Below are positions 1 through 11,706 of a DNA stretch of 64,000 nucleotides, in pieces; the stretch's first letter is position 1, and every line of letters starts with the position of its first letter. The DNA is from Sistotremastrum niveocremeum HHB9708 (lineage: Eukaryota > Basidiomycota > Agaricomycetes > Sistotremastrales > Sistotremastraceae), in the NCBI GenBank assembly GCA_001630475.1, contig KV419429.1, forward strand, positions 81,679 to 145,678, written 5' to 3'. The translations under genes were made by a program, and so were the position numbers. The notes under the pieces were generated by a model, which saw only the letters and a list, made by a program, of their open reading frames with translations, ran no database searches and had not been told where the DNA came from.

Positions 1-481
1 ATCTATATATATTCACTTGCAAGTAGTTCCTGACTATAGAGGGCAGTTATTCACACAGTTCTACATGCCTGAACATCCTAACTTATCAGTGTAGCTGTCC
101 CAAAAGTTGAAATGTTGGAGAGGATGGCTCCTTCCCTACCCCCCTCCTTGCAACCCCTGTGGAGAATGCAGATCATGGCGGTTTGCCTTGAAAGTGGTCT
201 CAAAATGATCGGAGGAGTCTAGACAATCATTTTCAGTCCCCCCCCAACCTGAACGGCTGATCGGTCATTGTGAACGGCTACTTTTTCAAGGTCGCCCTGT
301 AGTTTTGAGGGACAACCCCCTAGGTCGTCGCCAAAGGTCGTGGATGATCGATCATCTTGTGGTCGAGTGATGTGCCAACTCCCAAGCTAGTTTTCATTTA
401 CTGATAGCGACAGTTTTTCTTGTATATCGATGAGAGGTGAGTTGACAGTGCACTGACAGAGCATGGAGCAAGGAGAGACAA
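1..481. other. Gene-free left flank
   Basis: No coding region, RNA gene or clear repeat is seen here. The stretch has short homopolymer C runs and several GATC-containing direct and inverted words around 325-365. It directly abuts the left inverted repeat of the next element. Confidence 0.5.
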
Positions 482-880
482 TAGATGGTGTTAGATATTT
501 TAAAATCTATAGGCATTTCCCTTCGGACCATTGTGACATACGCAAGGCACTATTTTAAAACGTCCTCAGGCGCCATTTTGTTTATGATTATCCAGGGAAC
601 GTGAGGTGATCCCCTATGAGCACCGGGTGAGTAGGATCATGCCCATGATCCAGATAGTGAATATATGAGTGATATTTTCGAGATTTTTTTGAATATATGG
701 AGGATTTTCTGGGTATTTTTGTAGCTCCTGATCCGCTGGTCCGTTCAGGGACATATGGGTACCGTTCTGATCGGGGAAGCAAGGAGAAGCCAAATATAGC
801 ATCAGATCAACAAACAAACACAAATAAACAAAAAAAATAGCATGTAGGTGATTCTGGAGCGGAATTCTTGCCCCATTTCA
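482..880 (+). repeat. Left arm of the long inverted repeat
   Basis: This stretch aligns with the reverse complement of about 2750-3144. The inner limit, near 880, is where the match with the other arm fades. Confidence 0.7.
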
Positions 881-2749
881 ACCGTGCTGGTTTCAGGGGC
901 ATGTTTGGAGCAAACATATGCAAACAAAGGGTCCAAACAACATCATATATGATCCAGGGACCATTTTTGGAGCCCGGAACAATGGTGCTGCCTGTTTTGG
1001 GATATCTCAGCATCCAGGGGGCATTCAGGCACATATGTAGGTGATTCTGGGAGCATTTTCACAGCTCTATCCAATAGTGCTATCAGTTGCAAGATCTGCC
1101 CTTATGGGGGTCTACCACAGCTGCTCTAAAGCATTTGGGCCTTGCTGGGGCTATTATATATCAGACCCACTATAGTAGATGTACTTCAGTCCATTTGGTC
1201 TATCTCTATGTAGAATACACCCATTGGACATGATCTGGGCCTGGCAGGGGCATTCTTGGCCTGGCACTCTGGATATGGGCACTAAGGTGGTCCAGTACTT
1301 CATCCGGGTCTTCAATACCTCCCCATATGCCAATAGACTCTGGTTCATGTGCTCAACCCTTGCCCTTCTTCCCTACTTGAGCCAGGGGCTGTACTTCTGT
1401 TTCTGGGTATTCTCCTCTAGCAGAGCACTGACCAGGTGAAGGGCAGTGATTGAAATTGTTTGGGCATACACTTTCATCATCCTGACAAAGTTTGGGTCAC
1501 TCTCAATCAATATACACCCTTCTACAGTGCCCTTTGGCACATTAGGAACCAGTATCTGAATTTTGTAGAGCCAGGGAAAAATGCTGCACTAATGATACTC
1601 TGTCAGTGTATACCACTTATATATATCTACTCTCTGTCACTTAGATCAAGTCAATAGCATGTGTGGTTCTCATGTTATTGATTTATCTTTCTTCCATATT
1701 TGACGGACAAATGGTGACATGGTCAGGATGTATAAATGTAGGATCTTCTATCTGTATGTAGGTATAGTAGCCTTCAAAGCACTGACAGAGTTTGGTGTCC
1801 TTTGGTCAACTCTATGGGCCTCCACAAATTAAACAAATTTAATAATTCTGAGAAAGAACAGTGAATATCTCAGGAACCAGAGCAGCTATTCAAAATCTGT
1901 AAATGGATTCGAACTTTACTCAAAAAATGGCACATTTCATATTTTGGGGTATTTTGGGACTTTGGGAATTGAACACAAAGTACCTCAGAATGACCAGATC
2001 CCAACAGAGAGTTGCATATGGTTCAAGCCAGGTATCCTTGTCAGGGAGTAAACTTGGGGTAACAAAACTTCAAGTATATGTTCCATAAGTGTCAGAGACA
2101 TGTTCTATGACCTCATATGTGTGCCCAGTGACCCATACAGATGTCCAGAAAATCAAAATTGCTCAAAACCGTATGATTTATGGAGAGTGCATTTCCAAAG
2201 CTATTGACCTGAAAAAAAGTGCTACAGGTCACAAAAAATGTATACTCCAGCATATATGTCCACCAGACTCACAGCCCAAGTGGACCCTGGTCAGGAGCAC
2301 TGATATTCCCTGAACTATTGTGTAAGTGTCTGGGCATATATCTGGGTGGTATTCAGGTCCAAATTGGGGTCCAGTATATGTATTGATATATATAGAGTGG
2401 TAATGGTAAGCAGGTGGGGACCCTGAGTGAATATGTGGGGATATATGAGTATATTCCAAATGTGAAAAAATAAATTCAATATCTCAAGTCCCTGGCCTGC
2501 AAATGCCAAAATACTCCCCAGGAGCCGGCGATAAAAAAATGAAAAGTGTGGGAAAGGGTCTAGGAAGGGTCCAAAGGGTCCCCAGAAGCTACCCCAATGC
2601 CCCTGCATCAATATTTCTGCCAATATATGCTATTTAATGCCAGGAAAGCAGCAGAAGGGCTGGGCTGGGCTGCAACCTGCCTGTATAGGGGTATATACCT
2701 GGATAGTAGACCCTGATATGCAGAATCACATGAAATGGACCCTGCCATT

Positions 2750-3144
2750 GGATTCCCCTGAAATTTCCGCTTCTGGTGAATATATATGCTATTTTCGGTT
2801 TTTATTTGGCTTTGTTTGGTCCTGTTGCTGTCATATTTGGCTTCTCCTGATTTTTCCGATCCCAACGGTACCCATATGTCCCTATTTGGTACTAGTAGCC
2901 CGTAGCAGGCTGCACAAAAATACCCTGAAAATACCCAATATAATCGAAAAAATGCGAAAAATACCCCCCAGATATTCACCTGGACCATGATCCTGATCTG
3001 AGCATGAGCCAGGGATGATCACAAGCTCATAGGCCCCTATGATAATCACAACGGGGCCTTTCCGGTTTTAAAATGGTCCCTACAGTATGTCACAATGGCC
3101 ACGAGACCCAGGTCTGTCTATTTTACAATAGATAACACCATCTA
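2750..3144 (-). repeat. Right arm of the long inverted repeat
   Basis: Its reverse complement aligns with 482-880, including a shared A-rich tract and the AGGAGAAGCCAAATAT block at about 2837-2852. Confidence 0.7.
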
Positions 3145-3354
3145 CTCGGAGAGAGTCAGCCGGCCGTCGAACCCATAGCGAAAGAGCCCAGGCAAGAGAC
3201 AAGAGTCGACGCGTTGACGCGTTGCGGTTGTTTGTTGGGACGCGGAGATAACGGCGCTGACAATATTTGGGCTCGAAATCATAAATGTATTACTCTGCCC
3301 ACTCTCTCTAAATAAAAATTCGTGGTCTTCATACAATAATTCGTCCTCTTTCTG

Positions 3355-3530
3355 ACCATCGGTCCGCGGTCCAGTTCGGTTCGAACCGCGTCCGGGCTGC
3401 CAGCCAAACAGCTCGAACCGCGGACCGAACCGTTGGTCTCGCAGGTCGAACCGAACCTGAACCCGAACCGGACCGCAGGTTCAGTTCGGTTCGGACCGGG
3501 TCCGGACGCTTTGCCGGACCGGACGGCGGC
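3355..3530. repeat. GC-rich palindromic GGTTCG/CGAACC repeat cluster
   Basis: The stretch is built from GGTCCGCGGTCC, GTTCGGTTCG and CGAACCGGACC words in both orientations and can fold back on itself several times. The open frames crossing it are low-complexity Arg/Pro/Gly translations and are not genes. Confidence 0.7.
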
Positions 3531-3589
3531 ATCACTAGCCCTGCCCTCAAGAGGGCGAAGAGAAAGCGAAGAGACCGTCCGTTCGCTAT

Positions 3590-3650
3590 CGCGGAAGGAT
3601 CGCCAACTGATCGCGGAAGGATCGCGGAAGGATCGCTTAGCGATCAGAGC
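3590..3650. repeat. Short tandem repeat GATCGCGGAAG
   Basis: The unit GATCGCGGAAG occurs three to four times with small changes, followed by the palindrome GATCGCTTAGCGATC. Confidence 0.7.
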
Positions 3651-5144
3651 AACATCGCGATGCTTTCGCGTTCACTTTGAGCTTCATATATCCTGCTCCG
3701 TTCGCTTCTCGTCTGCGTTTCATTCGTCCCATCCATCCTCGCCTCATCCGTGTACGCAGGCGATGTTAGAAGGTATATTGCGATTGCAAAACCCTGGTAA
3801 AAATTACGTCGAAAATGCTTCAAAAATGTCATTCTTGTTCTCCATTTTGACGGCACGAAAACTTCATCTTTTAGGCACATTTTACTCGCGTCATGACTTA
3901 ACGTTTCGATGATATTTTTTGCAGATTTTTGCACCGTCAAAACTCTCTCTTTTCTCCAAGAATTCTCTTGCGTTTTTGCCGCCGTAAAAGCCGAGAAAAA
4001 TGCTAATATCACGTGCACTAAAAACCCGAGAAATTTGTCATATCTTCGCACGCTCAAAACGTAGCCAAAACAGGCGCAAAATGCAGTGCAAAACATCTCG
4101 CAAAACTCGCTCTAAATCCAAACATTTTCCTGGTCCAAAACTGCAGTAAAACCCCTTACTAAATTTGGACAAATCTGTGATAAATCTCCGTTAAAACCCA
4201 TACAAATTCTGAAACACTGGGTAGAGTTTTTGATGCAGTAAAATTCTGCTAATCTCATTGCATTTTTCCCAAACTCTTGCGTCACAAAAATGATGTCTAA
4301 TCATCAAGTTTTCAATCAATATTTCTGCACATTTTAGCCCTGGAAAAAAGTTGAAACCCAGCTAGTGTGAACTTGATCTGCAGAGACCAGGTACCACGAT
4401 GAAACAGGAGAGAAGCGCCGGTGACAACCAGGAACATAGCGAAACAGTTGCGTGACACGGTGTTCAGAAGATCACGAGATTCCTATGACTCAAGCTCATG
4501 GTTTTCGATATTCGAAGCGGCAAGATGTGTGATAGCAGAGCGAATGTGTCTCGATCTATGACATGAATTTAGTGAGTTTAGGGATGGTAGCGCGTTGCCA
4601 AGGGACAGAAGGCATATCTTGACTGCGGATCCGCACGGTCCTGAGAGCGAGCACCGACGTCCACCTGCTCACCTGTCTCTGTGATTATGTCAAAGCATGC
4701 TACCGAAATGATGCAGGTCGCTCACGAACAATTCGGGAGCTTTATTTCGCGAGTCTTGTCCCCGATGGATCAAAACTCAGGATTTTTACTTGATGCCCTG
4801 GATCCAAGAGCAGAATTAGCTCCGAACAGTGAAAAGGGCCGAATAGAGTTGTGAGAGAAATTGATCTTAGATTGGCAGGAACCGTATTCGTGAGAAGCTT
4901 TGACTTACGACGGCATCAGATTCCGAACTCCGACAATATACGAGAAGCCAAAGCATCCACCATGTCGTCGCCTTGTTCTGATCCACCGTCTAGAGCATGC
5001 CAGCTGGCTGTTAACTTTCATCGTCGGGGCTTCTCTAGATCCAAATTCTCTCAGCACCTTTGAGATAAACCCTTAGCAGCGAAGTGGGCTTATCGTTCGG
5101 AGCAAGTCAAGGAAGGGGACTTCGTTTTCTAGTTGTGGGAGTGG
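3651..5144. other. Gene-free region, partly AT-rich and repeat-like
   Basis: From about 3770 to 4350 the sequence is AT-rich, with recurring words such as CGTCAAAACT, GTAAAA and AAAAATG. It resembles transposon-derived DNA, but no ends or coding domain can be defined. From 4350 to 5100 it is more balanced and includes short open frames without recognisable motifs. The last part may hold the promoter of the following gene. Confidence 0.4.
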
Positions 5145-6800
5145 ATGAGGAGAGCAACGTTGGGACAGGAGCTGCTGGAGCTTTTGGCTCAATCTCAGGC
5201 CTCCCAGGTGAGTCATATTCTATGTCGTGACCGAGCGTTTGATATTGATTTTAATTCGAAGAGAATTTTCGGTAAGAGAGTCTCATTCTATCAACGAAAA
5301 CTTCCTCAAATTTTCCCCAGTTGGATGTCTCGCTCTTCTCGTACGATCATGATCCCTTTCTAATGAACCCCCAATCACTGATCGCCTCATTGGGTTTCTC
5401 TCAGGTCCATGATTGGCTCCTGACTTTCGGCGACGAGGTACGTGGATGTCAGACGGTCTTCACTTCGGTTATTGAGTTCTCCTTTTGATTAGATCGCTCA
5501 TATATGGCATTCCAATTGGCGTATTCCAAAGACCCTCTTCCTCCTGAATCGGTATCCCGTCATCGCAAATGCGGTGCTCCAAGTGACATGTTCGTCGTCT
5601 TACGTCTTTGGTCTGAGAAGTGCTTATACCGTAGCAGATACGATGGTGATATCCTCTAACAATCCCTCGGTAACCGTCGTCCTCAAATCTCTATTCCGTT
5701 AGCTGAAAGATGCCCTAGAGTTGTGAGATGCTACTGAAAGCGATTATCTCGATGAAGTTTGCCGGAATTATCGTGTCCGAAGGCGAGTAACTTCGTCTCA
5801 AATCAGATCGTGGTATTGAAATCATCTCCAGTGATACTATTCCTCAAGGTTCTCTCCTTGTATCGAAACAGTCACGCCGTATACGCTACCCTCGGCCTCT
5901 TCGCATCCTTTTGCATGATCAGCGCGGTCATTGTCATCATCATTTGGGCTGATTCTGTCGCATGTAAACATCTATTTCAACTCCGTTCATGCGGTCTCAT
6001 AAATAAATCATAGGGTCGTCTATTCCTCTCCATTTGTTCCAAGGATGCATTCCCAAGGCATCCATGGCGATCATCGCTGACGTTTGGATCATGGTAGTGT
6101 GGGAGATACGTACGTAACAGTCATATCCGGTGATAGTGACATCTCATTTTGTGTCAGTGATCGTCGGGATGGCAGTTTACAAGTCGTACCAGACGTGGAG
6201 AGACACACCGAGTTCGTTATTTGGCGTTCTCTGCAGAGATGGTTCGTCCCTCGAATTCATGATATCGGAAAATATTCACGATTGACTAGGTATTCACTAT
6301 TTCGTTCTCGCTCTCGGTAATCCTCACAGTCGCACTTTCGACTCTTGATATTTATATCCCTTAGCATCTTCCGTCGCAAACCTCGCCCTTTCGTTGGCAG
6401 TAGTGAGTCATATTCTTACATCTTCACTTATTTAACTGACGTAGTGTTCCCTCTTCTTTAGCCAAACAACCTTGTTTTATCGCATGTTCTCTTCGGTCCC
6501 GTATCCGCTATCCATTCAATTATTGCATCACGTATCTTATTGCACGTTCGTGCTATTCCTCAACTCTCTTCGCCTCCCCTCCAACTTCGTCCTTCCTCGT
6601 TTCAACGCATCGATCTACCCGAGATCATGATTGAGGATCGGTTACAAGATAATATTCATCTATCTACTTTGACTTCTCCCTCTTCCTCGTTCTCGGACTC
6701 CGATACGCCGGTGAGGAGATTAAGTACGTTGTTTGAGGATCAGGAGTGGGGGCCTACTCTGGTTCCCGAACCACCTCGAGGCTTGAACAAGGGTTACTGA
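5145..6800 (+). CDS. DUF6533-family multipass membrane protein
   Basis: This belongs to a basidiomycete-expanded family of about seven-helix membrane proteins of unknown function. The family signature is visible in pieces separated by short introns: HDWLLTFGDE (about 5407-5436), then IAHIWHSNWRIPKTLFLLNR (from about 5496), then a hydrophobic stretch with KVLSLYR and SAVIVIIIWADSVA (about 5837-5963), GCIPKASMAIIADVWIMVVW (about 6040-6104), YKSYQTWRDTPSSLFG followed by CRDG (about 6180-6240), and a final exon from about 6461 with ASRILLHVR and a Ser-rich cytoplasmic tail ending at 6800. The LLTFxDE..IW..nW and LLNRY words are diagnostic. There are about eight introns. The 5' end is uncertain: the ATG at 5145 opens a frame that does not splice cleanly into the HDWLLTF exon, so the true first exon may differ or the copy may be damaged. 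Confidence 0.65.
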
Positions 6801-7399
6801 GTCTCATATTCGGTGGTCGTTGACTTGGCATCCGAATTACTTTGCTTTGCTGTTGTGCCATGTTTTGTTGCAGTCAAATTCCTCACTAGTGTAATTGTAG
6901 ATTAGAACCAGAGATTTTGCGGTCTGAAGGCTACTTGATAAATTCTAATTTCCGCAGATAGGTGCGGACGGCCTCGTCGGCCACGAGCATTCCACGAGGA
7001 CATATGGCCACCACCTTGACTGCCTCTTCCACGGATATGCTCATGACGCCAACGCCAGTACAGAAATATGCAATTTTTTATGTCTCATAAGTCACTCGAT
7101 CAGACATGGATGAGAGGACGCAGAAAGGAATGTGATTATATGCATACTATACAAGAATGGATATGCAAATTCGGAGGATGAAAGTTGGAAACAAATTAGT
7201 AGTCCCAAGAGCAGAGAAATATCAAAGAGTGTAGTACTAGAATCGTCCGAGATATCGAGAAAACGCAGACCGAGAACGAGAAGCAGATGGAGGCAGACAA
7301 ACATAGACGAACAACCGAAAGAATGAAAGACTGTAAGAAACCGTCGCGTTAGTCACGACATCTCAAGCTCCATGAGTCGACTTACGGAATAAAAAGTCC
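6801..7399. other. Convergent intergenic region
   Basis: This lies between the stop of the DUF6533 gene and the stop of the aspartic protease gene, so it should contain both 3' UTRs. A short minus-strand frame at 6931-7044 is listed separately. Nothing else is seen. Confidence 0.5.
6931..7044 (-). CDS. Possible 37-residue small ORF or terminal exon
   Basis: An ATG-to-TAG frame on the minus strand has a protein-like composition (MSISVEEAVKVVAICPRGM... ending LRKLEFIK). It has no recognisable family. It could be a small gene, the last exon of a decayed gene, or chance. Conservation in a related species would decide. Confidence 0.2.
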   Translation of the reverse strand: MSISVEEAVKVVAICPRGMLVADEAVRTYLRKLEFIK

Positions 7400-10300
7400 C
7401 TAGAACGCGACACCCAACCCTCGACTGGCCGGATTCTCTTCGACGGGCGAATCCACAACTCCCGTACCCAATGTATGCCCAGCACCGTCTCCGTGATGAC
7501 TAGTCGAACCAGTGAAGGGCATTGGGCTGCTGACACTCCGACCACCGATACTCCCGCTTCGAATCCTCCCTCCAAGAGATCTTCCGACTAACGGCGGGTA
7601 CCTCACGAGATCCAGTTCTTCGTTCAGCGGCGAGCCTACGAGCGGCGAAGGGACCGACGACTTGTGCGTAGGTGGGAAATGGGACATGGTCGGATATCGA
7701 TCGTCGCCCTGGCTATGAGTCCAGCCCGGCGTCGGTGGTGAATACGGTAGAGTCTGAGAATGTGTCGGTGGCTGATGAGGTTGATGGGAGTAGGCGGAGT
7801 GCGAAGATGAAAGAGGAAGTGACATCGAAGGATATCGATCGTCTCGAGACGATGCCAACAACAAAGGCATCGTCCCACTTCCTCTCCTCATACGTCCCTG
7901 ATCCATCGAGAAGCCGTGTGAGTGGGAATGTGTAGGATGTGTGGGGAAGGAGAGAAGGGGAGATGATTCCGGTATTGGATTTTGAGTTGGCGATACGGAT
8001 GGATAGGTTGTCGAGTCTGGGGGATGATGACCAAGAAGAGGCGCGCCGGACGAAGATCCTGCAGCATTAACCATCTCGACGTCGCTCGCAGTGCGCAGAT
8101 GTAGAGCTCCCCTGGGAAGCCCATCTTCATCATCACCACTTCCCCTCCCCTCTCGATACCCCTCATCCACACTCGCATTCCTAACCCCGAACTCAGCAAG
8201 ATCCCCACCCTCACCATGATCACTCCCCGCTCTCCCAACACGACCGTCACCTTGACCCTCTTCCTCTCCCCTCTGCTCGTATCTCCCGAAATAATCTTCA
8301 TCATCCGGTTGTCGTTCGAGATCACCATTATCGCCCGCAGCAACTTCCCAAGGCTCCGGCTGCTCCTCAGGCTTCCAAACCCCACTCCATCCACTCCATC
8401 CACTCGTACTCATCGCACTCCTACTCTCCGTCCGATCCCTCCTTGGTCTTGTCCCCGGAGTCCCCGGAGTCGTCGCCGATCGATACGCACGTCCACGCTC
8501 ATGACGTTCTCCAAACTCCGTAGTAGGCGTAGGCGTCCCAGTAGACTGTCGATCGAATGGATAAGTCCCCGAATGTGTCTTTGAAAGACCCAACGAGAGA
8601 TCGGGCGACGGACTAATCTTCCTCTCAAGTCCATTCGTCGAAGATGATGAACCAGCAACGAGAGTCTGAATCGAAGATTCAGTCCCACTGGCCCTCGTCG
8701 ACGAGACGATACTCTTCGTCTTTCCCCCTCCCATCGCAGGTGTCGGATCCGCCATCTCATACTCCCCATTGACATTCCCTCTCGCAGCCTTCGGCGCTCC
8801 AAATACAAACAGACCCCTTCTCGTCCTCGATCCCGGCGATCCCCTCCCTCTCATTCTTCTCCTCCCAACCCAAAACCATCCTCCACATAGACCGACACCT
8901 CCAACTACCAACGCGGCAATAACACCCAATAATACCACAATCCCCAGACTAAGCTTATGACCCACTTTCACCGTATTCGTCCCTTGTCCTGACGTAGGAG
9001 CTGACGAAGCGGCTGGCGCTAATGGTTGTGAGAGGACACGGACAGTGTGGAATTGGGAGAGGGCGGTCGTAATGTTCGTTAAAGGTAGAAGTGATAGCGA
9101 GGGGATGATCGAGTTGGCATTTTGAGCCGATGATGACGGTGAAGGGAATATGTTGTGGGTGTAGGAAGGGAGAGCGTCATAACGGATGACGGTATAGACA
9201 TTTCGGAGGAAGGGGACACCTACGATGAACCAATCAGTATCACATATACAATCAAGAATATTTCGAACGCACCAAGGACGATATCGGCCGGCGCCGAACT
9301 AGCATCAAGCTCTGAATTCGCCTGAATAATGCCCAGACACATCCCTGACGGATTATTCGGAGCAGAGGCGCTGAGATCGAGCGGATGAAGAGGGATTGGT
9401 GGTAGATTTTGGAAAGTGAAAGTCATGTTGAGCGGAGTCGTACAAGGAACGTAATCTGTTCATCGTCGTCGTCAGCATAAAATAATAAACGAACGAAAGT
9501 GACGACATACAATTGCCATCGGCGGAAGGTGATATGCTGATACTCCCGTATAAAGCATTCGCCACGTTACGTGAAGTGAGTATCGTACTTCCACCCGTAT
9601 CAAAGATCACAACCGGATATATACTGTTCCCCTTCCCACCACCCAAACTGACGGGTACACCACCAGACGACGACGAAGGATAGATAGTGAGAAGGGTAAG
9701 CTGTGTTCTCCAGTATTGATAGTTGCCATCAGGCATAGGAAGGACGGTGGTCGTATATGTAGGGAGAATGCCATCGATAGCAGCCGTGATATTCGAATTT
9801 TGAGACACAGCTGTCAAATTCGACGAGCTGGCTTGACCGTAAGTCGTTGGGAATACGGAGGGGAGCATGGAGAGAAGGGATGTAGGATGGGTACCGATGG
9901 AAAGAACAGAAGGAATGAAGGAATTGTCTTGAGGGATCCCCGGGCGTTCGAGCAGAATGCCAAAGAACCGTCGAGCGGGAGCTTGATCTTTCGGTGCAAT
10001 ACCGAACAGATTGGATGAGAGAGTTGCACCATCTGGTGAGTTACTCGTCGTCGTTCCGATCGTTTGAGCGATTAATGAGTCATGGGGTAATGCGAATCCA
10101 GCGACTCCGAGCCATCCAGAGGTGAGGTCTTCGTTCTTGACTTCGTCTGCAGCGCTAAAGGCTTGATTCGACATCGAATAACCTCCTACTTGAACGGTAT
10201 CCCAATATATTGGTCCTGATACTGAGCCCGCTGCATATGAGATGTTGAACGGTTTGTCGGTAGCGACGGAAGTGGATGTGGGGTTGAAAAGATCATTAGA

Positions 10301-10690
10301 AGGGAGTGAAGAACATGACGATGTCGAACAAGCCGACGAGGCGAACCAAAGGTCGGCAGAGCCAGTATCTAACTGGACGGGGAAGGTGGTGGGAGCGTCG
10401 GTGGGTCCGACGAGGAGAGGGATGGTGTATATCCTACAGTCGAGCGAAATAAGAGTTTGCGCAAGTTTGAAGAAAGAACGACGCACGATTGCCAGACGCC
10501 GTCGCCGACGAGCGTCATATTGATGACCTGTCCCTGATCCAACGTACTCGCATCCTGGTCATTGTCGTCTCGTCGCTGCCTGGATCGTTCAGGGCGGGGC
10601 ATTGGTCGTAGAGAAACGAGACGGGGGCATGGGAGGGAAACCAGGGTACCTTCCGCTTTCTCACGCCTCAGATCATTATTTCTCACTATT
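7400..10690 (-). CDS. Membrane-anchored pepsin-like aspartic protease (A1) with long tail
   Basis: This is an A1 family aspartyl endopeptidase. Both catalytic motifs are present: DTGSADLW in the N-terminal lobe and FDTGGST in the C-terminal lobe, with YGS-type spacing and many N-glycosylation sequons. Exons read on the minus strand: up to 10690 down to 10488, 10433-9511, 9455-9273 and 9219-7400. The introns are 53-55 nt and the joins keep frame. A single transmembrane helix (LGIVVLLGVIAALVVGGVGL) is encoded near 8960-8890, just after the protease domain. It is followed by about 500 residues of Ser/Pro/Gly-rich, probably cytosolic tail. The topology is like fungal yapsins or barrier proteases, except that the anchor is a helix with a long tail rather than a GPI signal. 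No clear signal peptide is seen in the first exon, so the start is uncertain and a further 5' exon is possible. Confidence 0.8.
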
Positions 10691-11706
10691 TTCCGCATTT
10701 ATTCGTCCACTCTCAAATCGCTCTCAAAATTCCCAATCAAATCATTAAAATATTCATTGTTCTTCAGTAACTCCTCTCCGTCCCTCTCTTCCTCCCCTTT
10801 CTACAGGTACAAAATATTCAATGAACCCAAGAAAAAAACCGGAGCCGGCAGTCCCCGAGGCAAGCAGCCGACCAATCACACGACTCGTTCGCCCGCCCGC
10901 ATTGACACCGCCTTCTTCATCAATCTCATCCGACTCGCTCCCCGCTTGGACGCCTGCTTATCTAAGCAAGCCTAAACCTCCCTCTCCATCTCACGCCGCT
11001 CGTCGAAACGCTTCTCGAGGCCTACAGCGACTAGATAGCATATATAGCGTTGGAAAGAAGAAAAGTTTGTCCCGGACCGCTACGACACGCGCCAAGAATG
11101 ATCACGAAAAGATGAATCGTTGCATCTTGATCTCTTCTCAATTCATTCCATTCATCTCCTCACAACAAAATGACATCATACCTACTTCGTTCTCGTAACT
11201 GGTAGTAGTACTAGTACTCTCATCATCTTTGTTGGTACCCAGCCTCGAGCTCGTCTTTGACCTTCTTTCGACTTGTCCTCTCACATCTCACTGCGGATTC
11301 ACCTCGGATCCATCATCCTTCCACAAATCCCCATATCCGTCATAGACCCTCTGACCTCACTTTGCCGACAAGCCGACCGAAGCCCGTCTGCTGCCGTCAG
11401 GGACAATCTCTCCGTCATCCAATCATCTTCCATCTCGGCTTCTTCGGCAAATCGGCACAGGGCCCAATCGTCGGCAACGACCGCACGAGGCCCTTGCCAA
11501 GAACGCATAGCAATTGAATACCCGGACACGCTGTCATCGTCATGACTACATCCTCCTCGACTGGTTCAAGCGTTTGAAATCTCGTTTTCGTCTCAAAGCC
11601 TCAAGCTCTAAGTCCGATGTACAAAAATGTATCAAGAAACCGTAAATGAAACAATATCTACATGTACCCAAATGAAAACATATCATACAACACGACTACT
11701 AGTATA
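10691..11706. other. Intergenic region, protease promoter and 3' side of the RBR gene
   Basis: This holds the upstream region of the protease gene, with a CCAAT box at about 10872 on the plus strand and pyrimidine-rich tracts, and the 3' UTR of the gene that ends at 11707. Open frames here are Ser/Pro/Arg-rich shadows without motifs. Confidence 0.4.

Larger units (their letters stand above)
482..3144. mobile_element. Non-coding DNA element with long terminal inverted repeats
   Basis: The two ends are inverted copies of each other. TAGATGGTGTTA at 482-493 is mirrored by TAACACCATCTA at 3133-3144. Moving inward the arms stay alignable for about 400 bp, sharing the blocks CCATTGTGACATAC, TTTTAAAA, GGATCATG, GACATATGGGTACCGTT and AGGAGAAGCCAAATAT. 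The arms carry many substitutions and small gaps, so the element is old or built from diverged copies. The interior is AT-rich, full of TATATG words, and holds no transposase-like frame; the open frames inside are short and lack protein character. This fits a non-autonomous or foldback DNA transposon. A target-site duplication is not clear: GGAGAGAC lies just left and GGAGAGAG just right, a weak 8-bp candidate. The superfamily is not assignable from this copy. Confidence 0.75.

Noticed and set aside
588-2990. Several 60-126 codon open frames inside the 482-3144 element
   Set aside because: They overlap on both strands, lack domains or intron-linked partners, and follow the AT-rich repeat composition; they are not supported as genes.
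471-3154. 8-bp target duplication GGAGAGAC / GGAGAGAG around the old element
   Set aside because: The last base differs and it does not abut the arms exactly, so it is not used to assign a hAT origin.
3329-3912. Open frames rich in Arg, Pro and Ser over the palindromic repeats
   Set aside because: Their composition follows the repeat units on both strands; no protein family pattern.
8216-8584. Plus-strand frames opposite the protease tail
   Set aside because: Ser/Pro/Arg shadows of the minus-strand coding sequence; the minus frame has continuous codons and correct splice joins.
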